A stretch of 56,235 nt of DNA, from the NCBI GenBank assembly GCA_025451215.1, contig JANWKU010000058.1:1-56235 (forward strand), read 5' to 3'. Shown here piece by piece: positions 1 through 8,511 of this stretch. The translations under genes and the position numbers were made by a program. Source of the DNA: Terriglobales bacterium (GTDB lineage: Bacteria; Acidobacteriota; Terriglobia; Terriglobales; Acidobacteriaceae). Numbering within the stretch: position 1 is the stretch's first letter; every line of letters begins with the position of its first letter. The notes below the pieces were generated by a model. That model had not been told where the DNA came from. It searched no databases and worked only from the letters and a program-made list of their open reading frames with translations.

Positions 1-2
1 AG

Positions 3-632
3 CAATTTCACGAGCTTCTGCCGGAGATCGGCGGAGGTAACCGTAATACCGAGTATGAGACGCATTTGCGTTCGTGTCAGGAGTGTTGGGGACTGGTTTC
101 TGACCTGAATGCGATTTCGCGGCAGGCACCTTTGCTGCAAGCGTCGGAAGAACCTGGCCCACAACTCTGGAACGCGATTGAGTCGGCATTGCGGGACGAG
201 GGGTTGATTCACTCCCTGCGGCAACAGCCGGTTTTGGTCCTTAAGCGCAAGCCGAGCTGGAACCTGGCCTGGATGCTTCCGGCGGTCGCTTCGGTGTTGA
301 TCGTGTTGGGAGTCTTAAATTACCAGGGGAAAATCCATCCAGTTTCTACTGAATCCGCGCCTGCCTTGACGGCTCAGTCCGCCAACGTTCAGGGTCCTGT
401 GGTAGCGGCGTTTTCAGTTGAAGATCAAAAATTTCTTACCGCCATCGCCTTTCGGAGTCCGACACTTCGCGCAAAATATGAACGCGGGCTTCGAGACGCA
501 AATGCCTACATCCGGGACGCTCAAGAATCCGCGCTGAGCGATCCGAACGATGAGGAAGCGCAACGATATTTGATGAGCGCATACGACCAGAAAGCCATGT
601 TGTACCAGATGGCTTTGGATCGTTTTCAGTAA
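3..632 (+). CDS. Zinc-binding anti-sigma factor, 5' truncated by window edge
   Basis: The reading frame is open back to the first complete codon, so the gene starts outside the window. An H-x3-C-x2-C motif is encoded at 63-86 (HLRSCQEC), the signature of zinc-binding anti-sigma (ZAS) domains. A single hydrophobic segment (AWMLPAVASVLIVLGVL) follows about 60 residues later, and the C-terminal part is a soluble region rich in Ala, Asp and Glu. This is the expected layout of an inner-membrane anti-sigma factor that holds an ECF sigma factor. The partner sigma gene would lie just upstream, outside the window. The following DUF4097 gene is a common companion. The family is clear; the regulon is unknown. 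Confidence 0.75.
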   Translation, partial: QFHELLPEIGGGNRNTEYETHLRSCQECWGLVSDLNAISRQAPLLQASEEPGPQLWNAIESALRDEGLIHSLRQQPVLVLKRKPSWNLAWMLPAVASVLIVLGVLNYQGKIHPVSTESAPALTAQSANVQGPVVAAFSVEDQKFLTAIAFRSPTLRAKYERGLRDANAYIRDAQESALSDPNDEEAQRYLMSAYDQKAMLYQMALDRFQ

Positions 633-695
633 GAAGCGCGAGAGTGGTCAGGGACCGCGCCGGTGCCGTGTACGAAAAGGGGAGAGGGCAGCATT

Positions 696-1544
696 ATGGA
701 CAGCAAAAGCCGTAACGCCACATTGATCATCGGGTTGACCATCGCCGGAATTATTTGCGCGCAAGCCGAAACACGCAAAGAAATGCGCTTTAAAGTGGGG
801 CGCCACGCTACGGTTTCCATCACCAATCAATATGGGCCCATTTCGGTGCGTCCGGCGGTTGGCCGGGAGGTGGTTGTCACCGCGATTCTCTCTTCGGATA
901 AAGTTGAAGTAGACCAAAGCCAGCGCGGAAGTCGGGTGGACATTTTCTCTCACCTGCTCGCCAACGCCGATGCAACTTCCGGACAAGTGAGCTACGAGGT
1001 TGCAGTGCCCGCGGATGCCAGTATCGTGCTCCACGCCACCGCAGGCCAGTTGCGCGCGGAAAAAATGCGTGGCGATGTGGATTTTGAAGAAGCCACGGGG
1101 GATGTAGATTTGCGTGATTTCAACGGCGCTCACGTTCACATCAAGACACTGGATGGACCTGTGACGTTAACTAACATCCAAGACGGGTATGTAGAAATCA
1201 CTTCCATGGGCGGCGACGTTGTGATGAACGCGGTGAGCGGTCCCATGGTCCAAGTAAATTCGGTCAGCGGAAAGATTTTGTATGATGGCGATTTCGGCGC
1301 TGGTGGCGAGTATGTGCTGACCAGCCACTCCGGGGACATTGAAGCGCAGGCGCCCGCCTACGCTTCCATTGACGTGTTTGCCCGCTCCGTTACCGGGCTG
1401 GTGGTGAATGATTTCACCCTGGAACCGGAGCACACGCCCTTTGCCATTAAGGCCGGGAGTGCCTTCGCAGGTACGGTGAACAAGGCCGCATCGAAGGTCA
1501 AGCTGCTTTCCTTCAGTGGTAAAATCCACCTCAAGAAGCGCTAA
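696..1544 (+). CDS. DUF4097-family (putative adhesin-like beta-helix) exported protein
   Basis: The protein is 282 residues long from the ATG at 696, which follows a purine-rich GGGGAGAGGG stretch; an in-frame GTG lies upstream at 663 but would put extra residues before the signal sequence. The N-terminus (RNATLIIGLTIAGIICAQA) looks like a signal peptide. The rest consists of short repeated beta strands with recurrent G-D-V/G-x-V turns, such as MRGDVDFEEATGDVDLRDF, typical of DUF4097 putative adhesins that form a right-handed beta helix. It lies 63 bp after an anti-sigma factor gene, a frequent pairing. The molecular function is unknown; a cell-envelope location is likely. Confidence 0.7.
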   Translation: MDSKSRNATLIIGLTIAGIICAQAETRKEMRFKVGRHATVSITNQYGPISVRPAVGREVVVTAILSSDKVEVDQSQRGSRVDIFSHLLANADATSGQVSYEVAVPADASIVLHATAGQLRAEKMRGDVDFEEATGDVDLRDFNGAHVHIKTLDGPVTLTNIQDGYVEITSMGGDVVMNAVSGPMVQVNSVSGKILYDGDFGAGGEYVLTSHSGDIEAQAPAYASIDVFARSVTGLVVNDFTLEPEHTPFAIKAGSAFAGTVNKAASKVKLLSFSGKIHLKKR

Positions 1545-1578
1545 TTTCAATCTTTCAGAATAGGGCGGAACAAGCCTT

Positions 1579-2172
1579 TTGCTGGCCTCCATGCATGACA
1601 GCGAACCGGGGCTACAGAATGCGGCGGCCTCACGCGACGGCGTGAAGACGATTCGTGCGGCGGTGCTCGTCGGCTTTATGGGCGCCGGTAAAAGCACAGT
1701 GGGCCGGGAGTTAGGACGCCAATTAAGCTGGCCCTTTGAAGATCTGGACGACCGCATTGAATCGCAAGAGGGCCGGAGCGTTGAGCAAATTTTTCGCGAG
1801 TCCGGAGAAGCAGCTTTCCGCGTCGCCGAGCACCGGGCATTGCAGCAATTGATTTCCGGATTGAAATCTGAACCGCGCATTGTTGCGCTTGGCGGAGGGG
1901 CCTTCGTGCAGGCGGACAATGCTGCGCTGCTTGAGTCTTCCGGAATACCCATTGTTTTTTTAAATGCTTCCCCGGAGGAGTTATTCCGCCGGTGTGAGGA
2001 ACAAGGAACAAATCGGCCTTTACAGCGCGATCGGGCGGAGTTTCTTAAGCTGTACGAAGCAAGACACCCGCATTACCGGAAAGCCAAATTTCAGGTTGAT
2101 ACGACCGGAAAAGATGTGTCGACGGTGGCTGCAGAGATTGGCCGTTTGCTGGGATTGACGGCTAAGTTTTGA
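1579..2172 (+). CDS. aroK: Shikimate kinase
   Basis: Shikimate kinase phosphorylates the 3-hydroxyl of shikimate with ATP in the chorismate (aromatic amino acid) pathway in the cytoplasm. The 197-residue product has a Walker A loop G-F-M-G-A-G-K-S (residues 32-39), the shikimate-contacting DLDDRIE segment, FRVAEHRAL matching the FRxxE signature, a GGGAF loop and an NRPL lid arginine. The length is slightly above the usual 170-180 because of an N-terminal extension of about 20 residues. The TTG at 1579 is preceded by AGGGCGG; an in-frame ATG at 1591 is an alternative start. No other aro gene is nearby. Confidence 0.9.
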   Translation: MLASMHDSEPGLQNAAASRDGVKTIRAAVLVGFMGAGKSTVGRELGRQLSWPFEDLDDRIESQEGRSVEQIFRESGEAAFRVAEHRALQQLISGLKSEPRIVALGGGAFVQADNAALLESSGIPIVFLNASPEELFRRCEEQGTNRPLQRDRAEFLKLYEARHPHYRKAKFQVDTTGKDVSTVAAEIGRLLGLTAKF

Positions 2173-2220
2173 CGAGATCATTTTGCACGACTTTTTTGGC
2201 ACGACCTTAAGGAGCAATCG

Positions 2221-2982
2221 GTGAAATTATCAGTGCTTCGGTTCGCGGTTTTGATTTGCCTGCTGACAATCGCGGCGAGCAGTTTTGCCAAAGACAAGCA
2301 GAACGCCAAAGCAAAAGAAGATTCTTCCAGCAAAACCGTGGACTCAGGATCATTCGGCATTTTTCAGAATGAAAAGCGTGTTGCAACGGAAACCTTCTCG
2401 ATCGTGCAAAACAGCCATGGGAGCGTTGCCAAATCAGAATTCAAGACGGAATCAACGGCTGGAGATGCGGTGCAATCTTCGGAATTGGATCTGACTCCGA
2501 ACGGGGAAATAGTGCGCTATGCATGGAAAGAAACCAGTCCGGGCAGCGCGGAAGCCTCGGTTGCTCCCAGTAATGACTTCCTGACGGAGCATTATCGCGA
2601 CACCGGTGACACGAAAGAACAAGAGAAACCGTTTTTGCTTCCCGCTTCCACGAGCATTCTGGACGACTATTTTTTCATACAGCGGGAAATTCTTGTGTGG
2701 AAATACCTGGCGACCTCCTGCAAGACGCAAAAGGGAATATTGCAATGCCCGCTGAAGCAAGAGACGAAATTCGGGGCATTGAATGCCCATTCCCGCATTT
2801 CTATACCGGTCAGCCTGACCTTCCTGGGGCCGGACGAGGTCACTATTCATGGCGCCCAGGAAAAGCTCAGCAAAATTGACTTGAAAAGTGACAGCGGAGA
2901 CTGGTCAATGTGGGTCAACGAACAATTTAAGCTAATTCGGATACTAGACGTCGAAACTGGCACTGAAATCGTGAGGGATTGA
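2221..2982 (+). CDS. Exported protein of unknown function
   Basis: The product has 253 residues from a GTG start preceded by a good ribosome binding site (AAGGAG, about 6 nt away). The N-terminus (LSVLRFAVLICLLTIAASSFAK) is a signal peptide, followed by a charged Lys/Asp/Ser linker. The mature part looks beta-rich and contains two cysteines (SCKTQKGILQC), which could form a disulfide. I do not recognise a named family with confidence; it resembles acidobacterial secreted proteins that share a substrate-processing fold. It sits in line between aroK and the AI-2E gene with short gaps. Confidence 0.6.
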   Translation: MKLSVLRFAVLICLLTIAASSFAKDKQNAKAKEDSSSKTVDSGSFGIFQNEKRVATETFSIVQNSHGSVAKSEFKTESTAGDAVQSSELDLTPNGEIVRYAWKETSPGSAEASVAPSNDFLTEHYRDTGDTKEQEKPFLLPASTSILDDYFFIQREILVWKYLATSCKTQKGILQCPLKQETKFGALNAHSRISIPVSLTFLGPDEVTIHGAQEKLSKIDLKSDSGDWSMWVNEQFKLIRILDVETGTEIVRD

Positions 2983-3030
2983 AAGCCGCACTGCGCCAGC
3001 GGCGTTCGCCGCCCCTGAGAATGGAGATCC

Positions 3031-4128
3031 ATGTCTCTTGTTGATGCACGGACAACGCGGGTGTTGTTTACGGTGCTGTTGTTCGCCCTGGTATTTGGCT
3101 TCTTCTATGTCGCGCACAACACCCTGATCGCTTTTCTCTTCGCAATCTTTTTTGCTTACCTGATTGACCCCGCGGTTTCTCATCTGGAAAAGTGGACCAA
3201 GGGGCGCGGCAGCGCGATTGCAATTATCTATTTGCTGTTAGTAGTTCTTCTTGCCGCATTCTTCTTTTTCGTGGGCCCGCGGATTGGACGCGAGACACAA
3301 CGTCTAGCCCAGTCCGTGCCCGGCTTGATTGAAAAGGGCGGATCGGCGGACCTTGGCGAGATCGCCGTCAAAATCGGACAGGGACACGGCTGGAGTGCGC
3401 AGACACAGCAACGATTGCACGATTTTCTCCAGCGCCACCAGAACACTTTCGCGAAAATCGCGCAACGAGTGGGTGTGCGCGTTGCGCAAGCGGCAAGCGA
3501 CGTATGGCTATTGGTCCTCATTCCGATTCTGGCGGCCTTTTTTTTGAAAGATGGGCGTGGATTTGGCGAGTCTCTACTCGCATTTTTTCACACCCGCGCG
3601 CAGCGTGAATTTGTCCAGGGCGTTCTCGATGACATGAATCAAATGCTGGCACAGTTCATTCGTGCTCAGTTGACGTTGGCGGCCCTTTCTTTGCTTGCCT
3701 ACACGGCATTCATGGGGAGCTTGAAGGTTCCGTATGCGCTGGTGCTAGGAACGGCTGGCGGCATTATGGAATTTATTCCCGTGATTGGGCCGCTGGTGGC
3801 CGCTTCCGTCATTTTGGTGGTAGCGCTGGTGCTTGGCTATCAGCACTGGCTGTTGCTGCTGCTGTTTCTAATCGCCTGGCGGCTTACGCAGGACTACGTA
3901 ATTTCTCCGCGCATTATGGGAAGAAGCGTGGAGTTGCATCCTCTCGCGGCGATTTTCGGGGTGCTCGCGGGAGGTGAAATTGCCGGCATTCTTGGCATTT
4001 ACCTTTCGATTCCGGTGATGGCCAGTTTGCGGATTGTATGGCGGCGCTGGCGGCTGTATGCGGAAAAGCGGCGCTTCGGGCCACTGAATGAATACTCATT
4101 CGGGGCCGACGCTACCCCGCGGCAATAA
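3031..4128 (+). CDS. AI-2E/PerM family transporter
   Basis: The 365-residue protein has about seven or eight hydrophobic segments in the usual layout of the AI-2E transporter (PerM/TqsA) family. Two N-terminal helices come first, then a soluble region around residues 70-160, then a C-terminal membrane bundle with the conserved ILGIYLSIPVMA-type motif and the GxxEFIPxIGPLV loop (GGIMEFIPVIGPLVAA). Some members export autoinducer-2 and others exchange Na+ or Li+ for H+, so the substrate cannot be called here. A GGAGATCC site precedes the ATG. Confidence 0.85.
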   Translation: MSLVDARTTRVLFTVLLFALVFGFFYVAHNTLIAFLFAIFFAYLIDPAVSHLEKWTKGRGSAIAIIYLLLVVLLAAFFFFVGPRIGRETQRLAQSVPGLIEKGGSADLGEIAVKIGQGHGWSAQTQQRLHDFLQRHQNTFAKIAQRVGVRVAQAASDVWLLVLIPILAAFFLKDGRGFGESLLAFFHTRAQREFVQGVLDDMNQMLAQFIRAQLTLAALSLLAYTAFMGSLKVPYALVLGTAGGIMEFIPVIGPLVAASVILVVALVLGYQHWLLLLLFLIAWRLTQDYVISPRIMGRSVELHPLAAIFGVLAGGEIAGILGIYLSIPVMASLRIVWRRWRLYAEKRRFGPLNEYSFGADATPRQ

Positions 4129-4290
4129 CTGGGGCTCCGCCCTTCTTCGGGACGTTCGTGCAAATATTGTAGAATCCAACCGGACGGACCAACCATAAGT
4201 GCTACAACTTCTTCGACTCCGCGCCGACTTTTCCTTTTCCTCTTTTACTTCGTTTCTTTTTTTCACTTTATTGCCGGAGAGTTTTTCCCG

Positions 4291-5664
4291 ATGATCGTGA
4301 TGAAGTTTGGAGGAACGTCGGTGGAGGACGCCACCGCGATTTCCCGGGCGGCGGCGATCGTAAAGGGCCGGGTTGGGCAAAAGCCGGTGGTCGTGGTCAG
4401 CGCCATGGCGAAGGTCACTGATCAATTGCTGGCCATGGCGAAAGCTGCGGGAGCGGGGGACAGAGACACCGCGCAGCGATTGTGCCGGTCGCTCCAGGAG
4501 CGGCACTACAACACAGCGGGCGAGTTGCTGGGCACGGTGCGATTTACCCGATTCCATGCTCAGCTTGAAGAGTCCTTCCAGGCGCTCGATGAATTGCTGC
4601 GAGGCATTGCAGCCGTTGGAGAGCTAACTCCGCGTACCACTGACAATGTAGCGGCTTATGGGGAGATGCTTTCGAGCGTACTGGTTACCGAGGCTTTCGT
4701 GGCGAATGGATTGGACGCGGTTTTGGTGGATTCACGCGAGGTGATCGTGACGGACAGCACTTTCATGCGTGCTGCACCGCAATTTGAAGAGACCAATGAG
4801 CGGCTGCTCGCGAATGTACGGCCGTTACTTGATGCTGGCCGTGTACCGGTGATGGGCGGATTTATCGGAGCGAACAAAGCTGCCGTAACTACTACGATTG
4901 GCCGGGGCGGATCGGATTTTTCCGCGTCGATTGTGGGAGCTGCGCTTGGCGCGGAGCGGATTGAAATTTGGACCGATGTGGATGGAATGATGACGACTGA
5001 TCCGAATTTGTGTCCGGATGCACGGCGCATTAAAGTCATCAGTTTCGATGAAGCTGCGGAGTTGGCATATTTCGGCGCGAAGGTGCTGCATCCGGCGACA
5101 GTTCTGCCTGCGATCCAGAAGAATATCCCGGTCTATATCTTGAATTCCCGCAATCCGTCGGGAGAAGGAACACGCATTACCACGCGCGCTCCGAAGTGCC
5201 GCAATTTCTTCAAGGCGATTGCGGCCAAAAAGCGCATCACGATTGTGGACGTGGCAGCCCCGCGCATACTGCTGGCGCACGGATTCCTAAAAGCGATTTT
5301 TGATGCTTTTGACCGCCACCGGATTCCCGTGGATGTGGTTTCAACGTCGGAAGTCAGCGTGTCATTGACGCTCGACTCTAATGAGTCCATTCCCGCGCTG
5401 GCGGCGGATTTGGCGAGCCTGGCCGACGTGAAGTATGAAGGGCGAAAAGCGATTGTTTGCCTGGTGGGAGAAAATTTGCGGGAAATCCCGGGCATCGCCG
5501 CACATGTGTTTGGCGAGCTGAAGGACATCAAGATTAGAATGATCTCTCAAGGCGCATCGGAAATTAATTTGACCTTTGTGGTCGAGGAAGAAGACGTTCC
5601 GGAAATCGTGCGCAGGCTGCACAAGAAGTTTTTTTCTGAGCTTGATCCGGAAATTTTTGCTTAG
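4291..5664 (+). CDS. lysC: Aspartate kinase
   Basis: Aspartate kinase makes 4-phospho-L-aspartate, the first step toward lysine/diaminopimelate, threonine and methionine. The 457-residue product starts MIVMKFGGTSV, the family signature, and carries the catalytic segment EIWTDVDGMMTTDP near residues 228-241. Two ACT regulatory domains follow (about 310-380 and 395-455), so feedback inhibition by an end-product amino acid is expected. The leader (4129-4290) is pyrimidine-rich; GGAGAG lies about 11 nt before the ATG. It begins a run with dapB, dapA and dapD, implying a main role in meso-diaminopimelate and lysine supply. Confidence 0.95.
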   Translation: MIVMKFGGTSVEDATAISRAAAIVKGRVGQKPVVVVSAMAKVTDQLLAMAKAAGAGDRDTAQRLCRSLQERHYNTAGELLGTVRFTRFHAQLEESFQALDELLRGIAAVGELTPRTTDNVAAYGEMLSSVLVTEAFVANGLDAVLVDSREVIVTDSTFMRAAPQFEETNERLLANVRPLLDAGRVPVMGGFIGANKAAVTTTIGRGGSDFSASIVGAALGAERIEIWTDVDGMMTTDPNLCPDARRIKVISFDEAAELAYFGAKVLHPATVLPAIQKNIPVYILNSRNPSGEGTRITTRAPKCRNFFKAIAAKKRITIVDVAAPRILLAHGFLKAIFDAFDRHRIPVDVVSTSEVSVSLTLDSNESIPALAADLASLADVKYEGRKAIVCLVGENLREIPGIAAHVFGELKDIKIRMISQGASEINLTFVVEEEDVPEIVRRLHKKFFSELDPEIFA

Positions 5665-5691
5665 CGGCTGTCTTGGTATGCTGGAATATCT

Positions 5692-6372
5692 ATGAGATTT
5701 CTACTGTTGGGTTACGGCAAAACCGGTTCGCTTGTGGAGGAAGTGGCGCACGAACGCGGCCACAAGGTGCGAGTGCTTCGCTCTGGCGAGAACCTAAACG
5801 GCAAAGCCTTGAGCGCGGAAACTTTGCGCGATGAAGACGTTGTGATTGATTTCACTAACCCTGAGGCAGCGGTCCATGACATAGAGGCCTGCGCTCGGGC
5901 GGGGAAAAGCATTGTGGTCGGCACAACGGGCTGGTATGGCGAGATTCCACGCATAAAGGCGCTGGCGGAAAAAAGCGATGTTGGTGTCCTGTATGGAGGA
6001 AATTTTTCGATTGGAGTCAATCTTTTTTTTGAAGTTGCGCGAACCGCAGCAGCGGCGCTGAAGCACAAATATTCCGGCCAGATCTTCGAGCGTCACCATG
6101 CCCACAAAAAAGATGCGCCTTCCGGCACAGCCATGGTGTTGCGGGATGCCGTCCGTGAAGTTTCGGGAACCGAACTGGAAATCACCTCATTCCGCGAGGG
6201 AGATGTTGTAGGGCTGCATGAACTGGTGCTGAACTCAAGCGTGGACAAAATTTACCTTTGCCATGATGCTAAGTCGCGCCGGGGATTCGCCGAAGGCGCC
6301 GTCCGTGGGGCCGAGTGGCTTACGGGCAAAAAAGGTTTCTTCAATTTCAAGGACATCTGGCGGGAGCTATAG
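5692..6372 (+). CDS. dapB: 4-hydroxy-tetrahydrodipicolinate reductase
   Basis: DapB reduces 4-hydroxy-tetrahydrodipicolinate with NAD(P)H in the diaminopimelate pathway. The 226-residue protein begins with a dinucleotide-binding loop (LLLGYGKTGS) and contains the family signature ERHHAHKKDAPSGTA, with the catalytic His and Lys. It also has a VGTTGW motif at the nucleotide site. It is shorter than the roughly 270-residue Escherichia coli enzyme, as in many other phyla. It starts 27 bp after lysC. There is no Shine-Dalgarno; a TATGCT hexamer ends 9 nt before the ATG. Confidence 0.95.
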   Translation: MRFLLLGYGKTGSLVEEVAHERGHKVRVLRSGENLNGKALSAETLRDEDVVIDFTNPEAAVHDIEACARAGKSIVVGTTGWYGEIPRIKALAEKSDVGVLYGGNFSIGVNLFFEVARTAAAALKHKYSGQIFERHHAHKKDAPSGTAMVLRDAVREVSGTELEITSFREGDVVGLHELVLNSSVDKIYLCHDAKSRRGFAEGAVRGAEWLTGKKGFFNFKDIWREL

Positions 6373-6420
6373 CGAACCGCCCTCTGTTCCACGACTGCCC
6401 ATTCGCGTTATCCTAGATGA

Positions 6421-7548
6421 ATGCAACTTCGCGGCTGTGGTACAGCTCTCGTCACTCCGTTTCATCAAGATGGTTCCATAGACGAAACGGCTTTGCAAAA
6501 TCTCGTCTCGTGGCAAATTGAATCCGGAATCAATTTTCTGGTCCCCTGTGGCACGACCGGGGAAACGCCCACCCTTAGCCATGATGAATGGCTGCGGGTG
6601 ATTGACATTACCATCGAAGTCGCCGCCGGACGCGTTCCCATTGTTGCCGGGGCCAGTTCCAATGCTACTTCCGACGCTGTGGCCAAGGCCAAAGAGCTTT
6701 CCGCGCGGCCACGCGTGGACGCGATTCTTACCGCGTCGCCTTACTACAACAAGCCGACGCAGGAAGGACAATATCGCCACTTCCGCGCCATCGCCGAGGC
6801 CGTGGACAAGCCGGTCATTCTCTACAACGTTCCGGGGCGGACGGCCACGAACATTGAACCGTCCACAATTGTGCGGCTGGCGGAAGTGCCAAACATTGCC
6901 GGAGTGAAAGAAGCCAGCGGGAATATGACGCAGATTGCGGAAATCTGCAATTCAACACCGGAGCATTTCGCAGTGCTTTCGGGTGACGACGCCGTGACGC
7001 TTCCCGTGATCGCGCTCGGCGGTGTGGGGCTGATTTCGGTGGCGTCCAATGAAATTCCGCATGAGATGACTGCGATTACCACTGCGGCGCTGAACAATGA
7101 CTGGCCGACCGCGCGGCGGTTGAATAAAAAATATCTCCCGCTGATGCAGGCAAACTTCATCGAATCCAGCCCACTTCCGGTGAAGGCGGCGCTGACAATG
7201 ATGGGCAAAATCGAGGAAGTGTATCGCCTGCCGCTGCTACCCATGCGGCGCGATACTCGGTCCAAGTTGCAAAGAGTCATTATTGATGCTGGGCTGATCA
7301 CGAAACCTGCCGCGGCAACGCCTGAAACGGTCGAATTCTATATTTATGAGAATTGGGCAGCGGGGCCGCATAAGATCGTTTTGCATCGCTCCAATTGCGG
7401 GCAGTGTAATCGCGGCAAGGGACGTCCTGCCGGACACGATGCAAACCATGCCAAGTGGCACGGTCCCTATGCGACGCTGCACGAAGCGCGAGACTCCGCG
7501 CAAGGGATGACTGGCGTGCTAATTCGCAGCGAATGCAAATGTATTTAA
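6421..7548 (+). CDS. dapA: 4-hydroxy-tetrahydrodipicolinate synthase with fused C-terminal Cys-rich domain
   Basis: DapA condenses pyruvate with aspartate semialdehyde. Residues 1 to about 292 are a normal class I aldolase-type DapA: GCGTALVTPF start, PCGTTGETPTL loop, YYNKPTQEG with the catalytic Tyr, YNVPGRT, and GVKEASGN with the Schiff-base Lys. The frame then continues for about 80 residues not found in ordinary DapA: VEFYIYENW, a CGQCNRGKG motif, KWHGPY, and a terminal CKC motif. Four cysteines and several histidines could bind a metal. No start codon lies at the junction (the Val is GTC), so this is a true in-frame fusion. The start is the ATG at 6421, without a Shine-Dalgarno. Confidence 0.93.
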   Translation: MQLRGCGTALVTPFHQDGSIDETALQNLVSWQIESGINFLVPCGTTGETPTLSHDEWLRVIDITIEVAAGRVPIVAGASSNATSDAVAKAKELSARPRVDAILTASPYYNKPTQEGQYRHFRAIAEAVDKPVILYNVPGRTATNIEPSTIVRLAEVPNIAGVKEASGNMTQIAEICNSTPEHFAVLSGDDAVTLPVIALGGVGLISVASNEIPHEMTAITTAALNNDWPTARRLNKKYLPLMQANFIESSPLPVKAALTMMGKIEEVYRLPLLPMRRDTRSKLQRVIIDAGLITKPAAATPETVEFYIYENWAAGPHKIVLHRSNCGQCNRGKGRPAGHDANHAKWHGPYATLHEARDSAQGMTGVLIRSECKCI

Positions 7549-7635
7549 GAATGCAGAAGGTAGAAGTCAGAATGCAAAATTAAAGACGAGTGTTGGAAGT
7601 TCATTCTGCATTCTTACTTCTTCATTCTGCATTTT
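7547..7635. repeat. Imperfect inverted repeat between dapA and dapD
   Basis: Two arms of about 36 nt (7547-7583 and 7600-7635) are near reverse complements and are separated by a 16 nt spacer. Each arm is itself built from copies of an AGAATGCAGAA-like unit, so direct and inverted symmetry are combined. The RNA would fold into a long hairpin just after the dapA stop codon. Its right arm ends 18 nt before the probable -10 element of dapD. It could act as a terminator-like or RNA-stability element, or be a dispersed intergenic repeat. Confidence 0.7.
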
Positions 7636-7652
7636 GGTTTCTTGCTTTCCTT

Positions 7653-7658
7653 TATACT
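7653..7658 (+). promoter_or_regulatory. Probable -10 element of dapD (leaderless)
   Basis: TATACT ends 9 nt before the ATG of dapD, and no Shine-Dalgarno sequence is present. A transcript starting about 7 nt downstream would begin within 1-3 nt of the start codon. No good -35 box is visible. Confidence 0.4.
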
Positions 7659-7667
7659 TTCTTTCTC

Positions 7668-8501
7668 ATGCAAACCCTTCAATCATCCATTGAGCGGCTG
7701 GTGTCGCTTGGCGAGATTGCGCAACATCCCGAGGCACGCACGACATTTCTCGAATTTCGCGACGCGCTGACCTCCGGCAAAATTCGAGCCGCGGAAAAAG
7801 TGAATGGCCAGTGGACGGTCAATCCCTGGGTGAAGCAAGGAATCCTGCTGGGATTCCGACTGGGCGAACTTACCGAGATGAATGACGGCGTGGGGCTTTC
7901 CTTTGTGGACAAAGACACCTTCCCTGCCCGGCACTTTACAGTTGCCGACCGCGTGCGCGTGGTGCCCGGAGGGTCCTCGGCCCGGATGGGAGCCTACGTT
8001 GCGCCATCGGTGATCTGCATGCCACCAATGTTCATCAACGTGGGCGCTTACATTGATGAAGGCACCATGGTGGATTCACACGCGCTGGTTGGCTCATGCG
8101 CGCAGATTGGGAAGCGGGTACACCTGAGTGCTGCGGCGCAGATTGGCGGGGTGCTGGAGCCCATCAATGCCGCGCCCGTGATTATTGAAGATGACGTTTT
8201 AGTCGGCGGGAACTGCGGAGTGTACGAAGGCACGCTGGTTCGGGCAAAAGCCGTGCTGGGTGCGGGAACTATTTTGACACGATCCACTCCACTTTATGAT
8301 TTGGTAAATGGCGAAGTTTACCGGGCCACGGCGGAAAAGCCGCTGGAGGTCCCGGAAAATGCCGTGGTAGTTCCCGGATCGCGGGCCGTGAAAAAGGGAA
8401 AAGGCGCGGAGTGGAACCTTTCGCTTTACACCCCAGTCATCGTGAAGTATCGCGACGAGAAAACGGACCGGGGAATTGAGCTTGAAGACTGGCTGCGCTA
8501 G
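7668..8501 (+). CDS. dapD: 2,3,4,5-tetrahydropyridine-2,6-dicarboxylate N-succinyltransferase
   Basis: DapD adds a succinyl group from succinyl-CoA to tetrahydrodipicolinate, placing this organism on the succinylase branch of diaminopimelate synthesis. From the ATG at 7668 the product is 277 residues, close to the usual 274. It has an N-terminal helical domain and a left-handed beta helix of hexapeptide repeats. The signature runs [11 protein letters not shown], then [13 protein letters not shown] and [14 protein letters not shown]. An in-frame TTG at 7590 would add 26 hydrophobic residues from the intergenic repeat and is unlikely to be used. The gene is convergent with the EcsC-like gene. 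Confidence 0.94.
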   Translation: MQTLQSSIERLVSLGEIAQHPEARTTFLEFRDALTSGKIRAAEKVNGQWTVNPWVKQGILLGFRLGELTEMNDGVGLSFVDKDTFPARHFTVADRVRVVPGGSSARMGAYVAPSVICMPPMFINVGAYIDEGTMVDSHALVGSCAQIGKRVHLSAAAQIGGVLEPINAAPVIIEDDVLVGGNCGVYEGTLVRAKAVLGAGTILTRSTPLYDLVNGEVYRATAEKPLEVPENAVVVPGSRAVKKGKGAEWNLSLYTPVIVKYRDEKTDRGIELEDWLR

Positions 8502-8511
8502 CGGCAACAAT

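Noticed and set aside
1167-1952. Minus-strand frame of 261 codons over the DUF4097 and shikimate kinase genes
   Set aside because: It is a shadow of two well supported genes, low in family-like motifs.
4129-4290. Possible lysine riboswitch in the lysC leader
   Set aside because: The leader is only about 160 nt, pyrimidine-rich, and shows none of the paired elements expected for a lysine riboswitch.
4096-4557. Minus-strand frame spanning the lysC leader
   Set aside because: It overlaps the end of the AI-2E gene and the lysC start, is rich in Arg and Ser from antisense reading, and has no ribosome binding site.
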